Shown: positions 1 to 7,093, counted from the first letter of the stretch. The stretch: 8,874 nt of DNA from Leptofilum sp050292445 (GCA_050292445.1 JBNKLQ010000249.1:1-8874), one strand, 5' to 3'. Numbers and translations: made by a program. Notes: generated by a model not told the origin, from the sequence alone.

Positions 1-2
1 TG

Positions 3-356
3 ATAGGGTTTCATCAAGTGGCAGCTATCAGCAGCGACTGTCCCACGCTGCCCGCTGCCTATCTTGCCCAGGCGTTTGCCGAATTGGACAAACCGACCGT
101 GGACGTGGTGTTGGGTCCGTGTGAAGATGGCGGCTATTACCTGATTGGCTGGAAACGGCCGTATCCCCGTCTGGTTTTGGAAGTGACCATGTCCACAGCG
201 CACGTGCTGCGCGATACGCTGGCCATCGCCGAGGAAGAAAAAGCACGGGTGGCCCTCCTCCCCCAATGGTTTGATGTGGACGACGTGGCCGATTGGGAGC
301 GCCTCAAAGCAACGGCCGATTTAGGCCGACACACCCAGGCATTTTTAAAGCAATGA
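3..356 (+). CDS. C-terminal part of a TIGR04282/DUF2064-type nucleotide-sugar transferase (5' truncated)
   Basis: The reading frame is open to the left edge, so the start lies outside the window. About 117 residues are visible of a protein that is usually a little over 200. The fragment opens with the segment SSDCPTLP, followed by the block GPCEDGGYYLIGW and, near the end, FDVDDVADWERL. These match the SDCP, EDGGYYLIG and DVDTxxDL signatures of the DUF2064 / TIGR04282 family (GT-A-fold proteins related to CofC-like nucleotidyltransferases). By family knowledge these are cytoplasmic enzymes handling a nucleotide-activated sugar or similar substrate; the exact reaction is not settled. A GTG at 18 is not the start, because conserved sequence continues upstream of it. 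Its TGA overlaps the ATG of the following glycosyltransferase (ATGA at 353-356), which implies translational coupling in one operon. Family assignment is fairly sure; substrate is unknown. Confidence 0.85.
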   Translation: MGFHQVAAISSDCPTLPAAYLAQAFAELDKPTVDVVLGPCEDGGYYLIGWKRPYPRLVLEVTMSTAHVLRDTLAIAEEEKARVALLPQWFDVDDVADWERLKATADLGRHTQAFLKQ

Positions 357-1042
357 GCACTGTCGCCGTGATTATTCCTGCCCTCAATGAAGCGGGAAAT
401 ATTGCCGGGTTGGTGCGAGAAGCGTTAAGTCAGCCGGTCCAATGGGTGATTGTGGCCGACAATGGCTCGACGGATGACACGGCCGTTTTGGCCCAACAAG
501 CGGGTGCACTTGTGGTTCATGAACCCAGACAAGGCTATGGTTATGCTTGCGCCGCTGGAACGGCCGTTGCCCAGCAACAAGGGGCCGACATCCTGGTGTA
601 TCTGGACGGCGACTACAGCTCACTGCCCACAGAAATCCCCCGCCTGTTAGCCCCCCTGCAACAAAACCAGGCCGACCTGGTGCTGGGTTCACGCACGCTT
701 GGCCACATTGTCACCGGGGCCATGCCGCCCCACCAGCGTTTTGGCAACTGGCTTTCCTCCCGGCTCATGAGCTGGCTTTACAACGTGTCCGTCACCGATT
801 TAGGGCCATATCGGGCCATCCATGCCGACTTGATAGAGTCCCTGGACATGCGTGAGATGACTTTTGGCTGGCCCACAGAAATGATGATCAAAGCTGCCAG
901 GCAGCAGGCCCGTATTGTGGAAGTCCCGGTGAGCTGGCATCGGCGTCGTTACGGCCGTTCCAAAGTAAGCGGCACCGTGCGTGGCTCACTTTTGGCAGCT
1001 TACTACATCTTGGGCGTTACCTTACGCTATGCTCGGCACTAA
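353..1042 (+). CDS. Family 2 glycosyltransferase, dolichyl-phosphate sugar synthase (DPM/DPG)-like
   Basis: This 229-residue protein has the GT-A layout of family GT2. An N-terminal strand and turn VIIPALNEAGN (residues 6-16) is followed by the nucleotide-binding ADNGSTDDT (35-43). The metal-binding DxD appears as YLDGDYSS, with Asp85 and Asp87. Acceptor-side motifs DLGPYRAI (149-156) and GWPTEM (172-177) follow, and the C-terminal RYGRSKVSGT (199-208) is typical of polyprenyl-phosphate mannose/glucose synthases. There is no clear membrane anchor; only a short hydrophobic stretch (211-224) precedes the end. The inferred role is transfer of a sugar from a nucleotide donor to a polyprenyl phosphate or similar lipid at the inner membrane face. 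The ATG at 353 is chosen because the conserved domain begins three residues after it and it overlaps the previous stop by four bases. An in-frame ATG at 293 would add 20 residues of non-family sequence read inside the upstream gene. Donor and acceptor cannot be told. Confidence 0.88.
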   Translation: MSTVAVIIPALNEAGNIAGLVREALSQPVQWVIVADNGSTDDTAVLAQQAGALVVHEPRQGYGYACAAGTAVAQQQGADILVYLDGDYSSLPTEIPRLLAPLQQNQADLVLGSRTLGHIVTGAMPPHQRFGNWLSSRLMSWLYNVSVTDLGPYRAIHADLIESLDMREMTFGWPTEMMIKAARQQARIVEVPVSWHRRRYGRSKVSGTVRGSLLAAYYILGVTLRYARH

Positions 1043-1048
1043 GTAAGC

Positions 1049-1079
1049 GGCCAACAATAACTTCCCGTTTCAGTTGGCC
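1049..1079 (+). other. 7-bp inverted repeat just downstream of the glycosyltransferase stop
   Basis: GGCCAAC (1049-1055) and GTTGGCC (1073-1079) are perfect reverse complements separated by 17 bases, and begin seven bases after the TAA stop. The following bases, ATTTACTGTTA, hold only a three-base T run. The stem could act as an mRNA 3'-end stabiliser or a weak terminator. The loop is long for a classical intrinsic terminator, so this stays a candidate. Confidence 0.35.
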
Positions 1080-1091
1080 ATTTACTGTTAA

Positions 1092-1129
1092 ACCGTCCGC
1101 ACAATTCCGTCAACTTATTTGCGGACGGT
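1092..1129 (+). terminator. Candidate hairpin terminator (10-bp perfect stem) after the glycosyltransferase operon
   Basis: ACCGTCCGCA (1092-1101) pairs perfectly with TGCGGACGGT (1120-1129), leaving an 18-base loop. It is GC-rich and lies about 50 bases after the glycosyltransferase stop and about 77 before the cyclase start, where a terminator between two transcription units would be expected. No T-tract follows on the + strand (CACTAAGCTG), so a canonical Rho-independent terminator is not shown. It could instead be an operator-like dyad in the cyclase upstream region. Confidence 0.4.
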
Positions 1130-1206
1130 CACTAAGCTGTCGTTGTTCGTGATTTATTTTCTACCTCTGGTACACTTACGCCCATCATCGTAACAAGGGC
1201 ACAATC

Positions 1207-4200
1207 ATGCATAATCTGGTTCCCCAATTCATCCTTGAACAGTTGGCTCAAAAAAAACAGCAAGGAACATTTACGGCCGTTGGGCTGTTCGTCGATGTTT
1301 CCGGTTTTACCCAACTCATGGAAACATTGATGCAGCATGGGCAGCACGGGGCCGAAGTCATGGCCTCCGTCATGTTGGGTATCTTTGAACCCCTGGTGCA
1401 ATTTGTCTTTGAGCAAGGGGGCTTTGTGAGTAACTTTGCCGGGGATGCCTTCACCGCATTTTTTCCCATCAACACACCTTCTGCACAGGCGCAGGTTGCC
1501 CAGCAGGCCATTACCGCAGCCTGGCAAGCCCAACATCATCTAACCACAAAACCAAACAGTCACACCCCGTATGGCGACTTTAAAATGACGGCCAAAATTG
1601 GGTTGGCGCTGGGGCAGGCAGCCTGGGGTATTATTTCTGATGCCGCGCGGGAGCGGGCAGCTTTTTATTTTCAGGGATCGGCCGTAGATGGCTGCGCGCT
1701 GGCAGAAAAGCAAGCGGGGCCAGGAAAAATCATTTTAGATGAGGCGCTGGCCGCGATTGTTAAGGAGTGGGTTGAGCTGGTACCGCGCAACACCTTTTTT
1801 TTGGTAAACGGCCGTCCCACAACCCTCACCCCAGCCCAGCCATTTGCACTACCCAGCCCTAATCTGCCGCTGCTCGGCCGCTTCTTCCCCCAAATGCTCA
1901 TTAGCCAATCCCTGCAAGGGGAGTTTCGGCAAATTGTCAACGTCTTCATCAGCCTGCCAGATGTGCAGAACGAGGCAGAACTGAGACCGTTTATGCAGAC
2001 CATCTTTGCACTGCAAGCACAGTTTGGCAGTGTTACCAGCCGCCTGGATTTTGGCGACAAAGGCTGCACGCTGCTGCTGTTTTGGGGTGCCCCCATTGCC
2101 CACGAAACAGACATCGAGCGGGCCTTGAATTTCATCCTGGCCTTACGCCAGCAAAGCCAAACCGCTATCCGCGCAGGCGTTACGTACCGGGTGGCCCATG
2201 CCGGCTTTATCGGCTCGCCGCTGCACGAGGAGTTCACCTGCTATGGCAGCGGGGTGAACCTGGCCGCCCGCTTTATGACCACGGCTCCGTCTGGGGAGAT
2301 TTGGCTGGATGCGGCCGTTTACAAGCGTGCTCAACACCTATTCGCCATGCAGTTTGTCGGGAACGAATCATTCAAGGGATTTACCCAAAAGCAACCTGTG
2401 TACCGTCTGCTGGGCCATCAGGAAACGGCCGCACCCGTCTTTAGCGGGCAAATGTTGGGACGACAGGCTGAATTGGTCCAATTGGAACAATTTGTGCAGC
2501 CATTGGCAAACGGCCGTTTTGCCGGGGCTTTACGCGTGGACGGAGAAGCAGGCATAGGCAAAAGCCGCCTACTGCACACATTTTTTGAACGCCTGAACGC
2601 CAGTTTTGGGTTCCACCAGGTTTTTCTCTGCCAAACTGACCAGATTTTGCGCCATTCGTTCAACCCGCTGCGCTACTGGCTCCAGCGCTACTTCAACCAA
2701 TCCGGCCAACAAACTGAAGCCCAAAACAAGGCTGCCTTTGAGCAAAAATTGCAGCAGCTGATTGAACAAACAGAACCCGCCAAACTGGCCCGAGAGCTGG
2801 AACGTACCCGCTCATTTATCGGTGCGCTGGTAGATTTGCATTGGCCCGATTCGCTATACGCTCAGCTAGAACCACAGGGGCGTTTTGAAAATACACTCAT
2901 TGGCCTGAGCACCTTGCTCAGAGCCGAAAGTTTGCAAAAGCCCACGCTGCTGGTCATCGAAGATATACATTGGCTGGACGCTGATTCACGCCAATTTTTG
3001 CAGCAGCTGTGGCTAACGGTTACGGCCGTTCCCGACATACATTATCCCCTGGCTATCCTGGCCACCAGCCGCCCGGAGCAGGAGACAGCTGCGGCCGATG
3101 GCAGCTTTCTCTGGCAAGTTATCTCCTTGGGGCAGCTCACCCAGGAAGAGCTTAACCAACTGGCAGCCGAGCTGCTTAGCGGCCCGATTTCCCCTGCCCT
3201 GCAAACCTTGCTGGCCAACCGAGGCGAAGGCAATCCATTTTTTACGGAACAAATTGTGCGCTATTTGCAGGAGCAAAATCTATTAGCGGAAACCGATACG
3301 GGATGGTCGGTAACGGCCGTTCAAGAAACCGTCCTCCCCCGCGATGTCCATGCCCTGCTGGTGGCGCGGCTGGATCGGCTGACGGCCAAAGTAAAAGATG
3401 GTGTGCAGCATGCGGCCGTTTTGGGGCGAGAGTTTGAGGTGCAGCTGCTGGCATTGATGCTGCAGGATGATAATGAAAAAATCGACATGATTCTGCACGA
3501 AGCCGAACAAACCGCTATTTGGGCCGCGCTAAACGAACTGCGCTACCTGTTCCGGCATGGACTGGTACGAGACGCCGCCTACAAGATGCAGCTTCGCGCC
3601 CGCCGCCAAACGCTGCACAAGCTCGCCGTAGAAGCCCTGGAAACACTTTACGCCACCGACCTGACAACCCACTTCGGCGAGTTAGCCTACCACGCCGAAC
3701 AGGCCAAGCTTACCGAAAAAGCCCGCCATTACCTGCACAAAGCAGGAGATGTAGCCCGCGAAGCGTACCAAAACAACGAGGCGCTCGATTATTACGGCCG
3801 TGCCCTTGCCCTCACCCCGCCAGAAGAGCCCCAAACCCGGTACGAACTACTGCTGGCCCAAGAAAAAATTTACCATTGGCAAGGAAAGCGCAACGAGCAA
3901 GCCGCCCTGGGAGAAAAACTGAAAGCGTTAGCCCAGCAAAGCAATCACAAAGCCAAGCAAGCAGAAGTGTACCTGGTGCAAGCCCGTTATGCTGAAGAAA
4001 TTGGCGACTATCCCGGTGAAATTGCGGCTGCTCAAAAATGCCTGGCGCTGGCCGAGGAAATTGGCCATCAAAAATTTATTGCCAATGCGTATTCGTTTTG
4101 GGGGACCGCTTTATATTGGCAAGGGCAAGCCAACGAAGCGGAACAAAAAATCAATCGGGCAATTTCTCTATTTCGTCAACTTGGGGAGCAGGGGCCAGAA

Positions 4201-5133
4201 GCAGACGCCTTGTTTAACCTCGGCGAGATTGCTTTGAAACAAGGCGATTACGCCACAAGCAGCCAATTAAAACAGCAAGTATTGCAAATGGCGCAACAGC
4301 TTAAAGACCGCCATCGCGAAGCATTTACCATCAACAGTCTGGGAATTTTAGCGGGGCATCAGCATGAATACAGCCTGGCTCAGGAACAACTGGAAGCAGC
4401 GCTTTCCCTGTACCAGGAAATTGGTAACCGGCGGGGCATTGGCGTGGTGCTCAATAATTTAGGAACCATTGCTCACATGCTGGGCCAATACCAACAAGCC
4501 GAAAGTTATTACCAACGGTCGCTTGCCTTACGGCGAGAAACAGGTGAACGACAGCGCGAAATCATTAATCTCAATAACCTGGGCGAGGTGTATGCAAAGC
4601 AAGCACGGTTCACTGAAGCGAGGGATTTCTTTGAACGCTGCTTGCAAATGGAACAAGCGCTGGGCTTGCGCTTTGCTGAGGCAGTTACTCGTCATGTTTA
4701 CGCGGAAACTTTGATTGCTCTCAATGAGTTTGCCTTGGCAGAGGAAAATATGCGGGCCGCTCTTGATTTGCGGCGTGAGCTAAAACAGGAAACTCATCAT
4801 TTGCTGCCCCCACAGCTGGGATTGGCTCACATTGCTCATCTGAAAGGAGACCAGGACAAGGCCCAAATGGGTCTAAACCTTGTCATGGCTGAGTTCTCTG
4901 AGCAGGTGCTTGATGGGCTTGGCGATCCCTTTGGCTTCTATTGGCTTTGCCACACGCTGCTAGAGTATTATGGGCATCCGCAGGCCGAAGCAGTTCTTAA
5001 ACAAGCGCACCAACAGCTGCAAATCCAGGCCAACAATATTCCGGATGTACAAAGCCGACACTCATTTCTGGAAAATGTGCCAGAAAACCGCCTAATTCAG
5101 GAAAAATATTTGCGGCTTTCTTCTCAAAACTAA
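1207..5133 (+). CDS. sAC-type class III adenylate cyclase fused to an AAA ATPase and TPR repeats
   Basis: This 1308-residue protein has the domain order of eukaryotic soluble adenylyl cyclase. Cyclase domain 1 (about 22-190) carries FVDVSGFT with Asp30 and FAGDAF with Asp80, the two metal-binding aspartates; where other cyclases have the VNxAAR block it has AVDGCALAE. Cyclase domain 2 (about 240-402) lacks both metal residues but has GSGVNLAARF with Asn351 and Arg355, the transition-state pair, plus Thr344 and Arg279 near the adenine pocket. A P-loop ATPase follows: Walker A GEAGIGKS (446-453), Walker B LLVIEDIHWLD (581-591), and a helical/winged part with FRHGLVRDAAY (782-792). Residues from about 837 are TPR-like, with seven units on an exact 40-residue register (919-1198) and a partial eighth. 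It is probably cytoplasmic; no membrane segment is seen. AAGGG at 1195-1199 is a good ribosome binding site. A cAMP product is inferred; the stimulus is unknown. Confidence 0.92.
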   Translation: MHNLVPQFILEQLAQKKQQGTFTAVGLFVDVSGFTQLMETLMQHGQHGAEVMASVMLGIFEPLVQFVFEQGGFVSNFAGDAFTAFFPINTPSAQAQVAQQAITAAWQAQHHLTTKPNSHTPYGDFKMTAKIGLALGQAAWGIISDAARERAAFYFQGSAVDGCALAEKQAGPGKIILDEALAAIVKEWVELVPRNTFFLVNGRPTTLTPAQPFALPSPNLPLLGRFFPQMLISQSLQGEFRQIVNVFISLPDVQNEAELRPFMQTIFALQAQFGSVTSRLDFGDKGCTLLLFWGAPIAHETDIERALNFILALRQQSQTAIRAGVTYRVAHAGFIGSPLHEEFTCYGSGVNLAARFMTTAPSGEIWLDAAVYKRAQHLFAMQFVGNESFKGFTQKQPVYRLLGHQETAAPVFSGQMLGRQAELVQLEQFVQPLANGRFAGALRVDGEAGIGKSRLLHTFFERLNASFGFHQVFLCQTDQILRHSFNPLRYWLQRYFNQSGQQTEAQNKAAFEQKLQQLIEQTEPAKLARELERTRSFIGALVDLHWPDSLYAQLEPQGRFENTLIGLSTLLRAESLQKPTLLVIEDIHWLDADSRQFLQQLWLTVTAVPDIHYPLAILATSRPEQETAAADGSFLWQVISLGQLTQEELNQLAAELLSGPISPALQTLLANRGEGNPFFTEQIVRYLQEQNLLAETDTGWSVTAVQETVLPRDVHALLVARLDRLTAKVKDGVQHAAVLGREFEVQLLALMLQDDNEKIDMILHEAEQTAIWAALNELRYLFRHGLVRDAAYKMQLRARRQTLHKLAVEALETLYATDLTTHFGELAYHAEQAKLTEKARHYLHKAGDVAREAYQNNEALDYYGRALALTPPEEPQTRYELLLAQEKIYHWQGKRNEQAALGEKLKALAQQSNHKAKQAEVYLVQARYAEEIGDYPGEIAAAQKCLALAEEIGHQKFIANAYSFWGTALYWQGQANEAEQKINRAISLFRQLGEQGPEADALFNLGEIALKQGDYATSSQLKQQVLQMAQQLKDRHREAFTINSLGILAGHQHEYSLAQEQLEAALSLYQEIGNRRGIGVVLNNLGTIAHMLGQYQQAESYYQRSLALRRETGERQREIINLNNLGEVYAKQARFTEARDFFERCLQMEQALGLRFAEAVTRHVYAETLIALNEFALAEENMRAALDLRRELKQETHHLLPPQLGLAHIAHLKGDQDKAQMGLNLVMAEFSEQVLDGLGDPFGFYWLCHTLLEYYGHPQAEAVLKQAHQQLQIQANNIPDVQSRHSFLENVPENRLIQEKYLRLSSQN

Positions 5134-5147
5134 GAACGGCGAGTTTT
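5126..5147. terminator. Weak AT-rich dyad overlapping both convergent stop codons
   Basis: AAAACT (5126-5131) and AGTTTT (5142-5147) are reverse complements around a 10-base loop. The left arm overlaps the TAA of the cyclase gene and the TAG of the metallopeptidase gene. On either strand the stem ends in a run of T after transcription through it, so it could serve both converging transcripts. The stem has only one G-C pair, which makes it weak; it is listed because there is no other room for termination between the genes. Confidence 0.25.
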
Positions 5148-6755
5148 TATAGTTGTTGTTCCGCTGCCATAGGTAGAATCATCGGTTCCGGTTCCAGTTG
5201 TGGTTGCTCCGCCATCGCTCATCGGACCTTCGCTGGACCACCCAAAGGAACGCAAAAGCTGCATCCATTCGGCCGAACTGATCTTATCAAGTTCCAGATG
5301 GGTCGCTTCGGCAACATGGGCCTTGAAGGAAATTTCGGGGTTGCTTTCTAATATCGCGCCCAACTGTTCATCGGTACCTTCGCCATCCAGGAACATGTTG
5401 ACCAACTCGATATCGTCGTCCGGCATATCATAGCCTTCGAATTCCGAGTAAAGCAGGCTGACATCATCACTGCCAACCATACCGGTGTACTCTTTTTCTG
5501 TTGGGACAATCGCAGAGAGGGTATCCAAAATGACGGTAATGAGCGGTGCCAGTTCGTCCAGAATAGCTTGGCCATTTATGGGTTGCGGGCGGCCAATCAG
5601 AGAGTAGTTAGCCTTTAAGGGATGCTGATTGAGCCAGATGCGCCAGTTGTCATCCAGTTTGTCACATTCATGCGTGTAGATGATCGTACCGCTGTCATCG
5701 GTGAGACGACGCAGAATATTGGTTTGGATGAACGGCCGTATCTCCGGTATGGGATGTTTATCCGTATCTTCCCGAAAATGGCTAGACATATCATCATCCA
5801 GCATATCTTGAAAATCCAACACGATAACCGGACCAGCGAGCAGCAAGGCATAGGTATCGGCAAACATCTCTTCCAACCAGCGCAGCCGCCAATCATCCTG
5901 GCCAATGCCGGCCTTCCCCGCGCTTTGCAGCAAGCGGTCTCGCATAGGCAAGCCCGATTCGGGATGTATGCCGTTCCAATAAAGATGGTGGCCAATTTCG
6001 TGTGGCAGGGCCAGAAAATCACGGGAAGGATTTATGCCAGTGTGAATAGAAGCATATGCCACACTGATTAGCAAGGTATGGGAATAGGGCACCAGACGAG
6101 CACGCACGGATTTGGCCAGGTACGTAATTATTCGGGTATTTTCTGGCAGATAGTTAGCGGAAATGGCCAGATCAATTGCCATTTTAGCCAATTGATCTGC
6201 CATCGTTAAAGTACAGCCTTGCTGTGTTGGCAAACGATCTTGTAGCCGACGCCGCTGGTTCACAGCGTGCTGAATCACGCTTAAATCAAAGGAAACCTGG
6301 TTGATAAATGTACGCATGATGGCGCGGGGTGGAACGGCCGTAGAAACCGGTAGTTTTTTATTGGTGTAGTAGCCATCCTTAAAAAAAGTGAACCCTTCAT
6401 CGGCAAAAGTAGCCAAAGATTCTAGCAATTCCAAACAATAAACCAACTGAATCGTTTCCTTAACGAGCTGGTAAAAATCTCGGCGACCATAGCTACGAAA
6501 TGCTTCAGGTACCAAATCGGGACGATCCTCAGCTGACCAGTTTAAAAACTCGCCTGGCAGAACATCACCCAGCATTGTCTCAACGACCGCAAATGGATTG
6601 TCATCCACATCCGGTTGATCTTGGGCACCAAAAACGCGACCCATGTCGGCCACATGGTCTTGAAGTACGGGAAACATAATACCGACCGTTTCAGAAACGG
6701 CCGTTTGCAGCGAATCAATTCTGGCCTGCCAATCACGGGGATCATCCATCAACAT
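5130..6755 (-). CDS. Predicted zinc metallopeptidase (HEIGH…ExxxD), family not recognised
   Basis: This 541-residue protein contains ALPHEIGHHLYW, with the HExxH zinc motif at 252-256, and 40 residues later WLEEMFADTYALL. There Glu296, in an ExxxD arrangement with Asp300, is the likely third zinc ligand. This is the gluzincin pattern, but I do not recognise the rest as any named peptidase family. The N-terminal 240 residues look mainly helical. There is no signal peptide or membrane segment, so a cytoplasmic location is inferred. The tail (about 515-536) is low complexity, rich in Gly, Thr, Ser and Asp, probably a flexible linker or end. The ATG at 6755 is chosen because AAGGAG lies seven bases upstream of it. 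The frame stays open 65 codons further, but that part has no ribosome site and looks non-coding. The gene converges on the cyclase with a four-base overlap of ends. The substrate is unknown. Confidence 0.82.
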   Translation of the reverse strand: MLMDDPRDWQARIDSLQTAVSETVGIMFPVLQDHVADMGRVFGAQDQPDVDDNPFAVVETMLGDVLPGEFLNWSAEDRPDLVPEAFRSYGRRDFYQLVKETIQLVYCLELLESLATFADEGFTFFKDGYYTNKKLPVSTAVPPRAIMRTFINQVSFDLSVIQHAVNQRRRLQDRLPTQQGCTLTMADQLAKMAIDLAISANYLPENTRIITYLAKSVRARLVPYSHTLLISVAYASIHTGINPSRDFLALPHEIGHHLYWNGIHPESGLPMRDRLLQSAGKAGIGQDDWRLRWLEEMFADTYALLLAGPVIVLDFQDMLDDDMSSHFREDTDKHPIPEIRPFIQTNILRRLTDDSGTIIYTHECDKLDDNWRIWLNQHPLKANYSLIGRPQPINGQAILDELAPLITVILDTLSAIVPTEKEYTGMVGSDDVSLLYSEFEGYDMPDDDIELVNMFLDGEGTDEQLGAILESNPEISFKAHVAEATHLELDKISSAEWMQLLRSFGWSSEGPMSDGGATTTGTGTDDSTYGSGTTTIKTRRS

Positions 6756-6833
6756 TGTGTCTCTCCTTGTGGGTGTATGTAAAAGCGGGAAAGTTTTCAA
6801 AATAGCGCAGAGAAGAACTTCACTTTTACTTGC

Positions 6834-6883
6834 GCAAATCACGGCGAAGTCGGCCGGTTTTTGCAAAACTTTCTGTGATTTGC
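6834..6883 (-). other. Large inverted repeat in the probable metallopeptidase leader
   Basis: GCAAATCAC (6834-6842) and GTGATTTGC (6875-6883) pair perfectly across 32 bases. The enclosed part contains its own 10-base palindrome TTTTGCAAAA (6859-6868) and CGGCCG (6851-6856). If the metallopeptidase transcript starts upstream of this, the mRNA could fold into a branched structure about 80 bases before its start codon. Alternatively the two arms are half-sites for a DNA-binding protein. No known riboswitch class is recognised. Confidence 0.4.
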
Positions 6884-6906
6884 CTAACGCATGAACATTT
6901 GGGGGA

Positions 6907-6924
6907 ACGGTACCATCATACCGT
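6907..6924 (-). promoter_or_regulatory. Operator-like dyad ACGGTA-N6-TACCGT upstream of the metallopeptidase gene
   Basis: ACGGTA (6907-6912) and TACCGT (6919-6924) form a perfect 6-bp dyad with a six-base spacer. On the minus strand the dyad encloses TATGAT, a -10-like hexamer, about 160 bases before the start codon. No convincing -35 element sits at the right distance, so the promoter part is tentative. A dyad over a -10 element would suit a repressor or activator site. Confidence 0.3.
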
Positions 6925-7036
6925 GACAACAGCGTGACGCATTTTATCACTGTTTTCGGTTTGGATAAAATGGAACTGTGGCGTCTGGATTAAATTTAGA
7001 TGGTTTTGTTGAGGAAAAATGGTTGAGGAGGGGATG

Positions 7037-7065
7037 TTGGGGGAACGGCCGTTTTATGCCATAAT
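7037..7065 (+). promoter_or_regulatory. Candidate sigma-70-type promoter of the TetR gene
   Basis: TTGGGG (7037-7042) and CATAAT (7060-7065) are separated by 17 bases. The -10 matches the consensus TATAAT at five of six positions, while the -35 matches only in its first three bases. Transcription would begin near 7072, just before the operator at 7080-7093. A second possible -10, TATAGA at 7075-7080, lacks a good -35. The AACGGCCGTT palindrome lies in the spacer. Confidence 0.4.
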
Positions 7066-7079
7066 CATAGTAACTATAG

Positions 7080-7093
7080 ACTGACCAGTCGGT
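7080..7093 (+). promoter_or_regulatory. TetR-type operator, ACTGAC-CA-GTCGGT
   Basis: The 14-base site is an imperfect palindrome, with outer arms ACTGAC and GTCGGT matching in five of six positions around a CA centre. It closely resembles the ACCGAC-N2-GTCGGT form often bound by TetR-family repressors. It lies 23 bases before the start codon of a TetR gene and just downstream of its candidate promoter, the usual place for negative autoregulation. Binding is inferred, not shown. Confidence 0.6.

Noticed and set aside
293..352. Upstream ATG at 293 as the start of the family 2 glycosyltransferase
   Set aside because: The extra 20 residues are an out-of-frame reading of the preceding gene, whereas the ATG at 353 sits right before the conserved domain and overlaps the stop in the common ATGA arrangement.
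1143..1176. Sigma-70 promoter for the cyclase gene using TTGTTC and TACACT
   Set aside because: TACACT at 1171-1176 is a fair -10, but the nearest TTG hexamer is 22 bases away, too far, and no other -35 is convincing.
1671..2237. Antisense open frame of 188 codons inside the cyclase gene
   Set aside because: It is opposite conserved cyclase-domain sequence, its translation is rich in Ser, Pro and Cys with no recognisable motif, and it has no ribosome site or context of its own.
3519..3995. Alternative-frame open frame of 158 codons on the + strand inside the cyclase gene
   Set aside because: The translation is an Arg/Pro-rich shadow typical of a shifted frame, and the main frame carries the conserved FRHGLVRDAAY segment there.
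6756..6950. N-terminal extension of 65 codons for the metallopeptidase
   Set aside because: The frame happens to be open, but it crosses the dyads and lacks a ribosome site, while ATG at 6755 has AAGGAG at ideal spacing.
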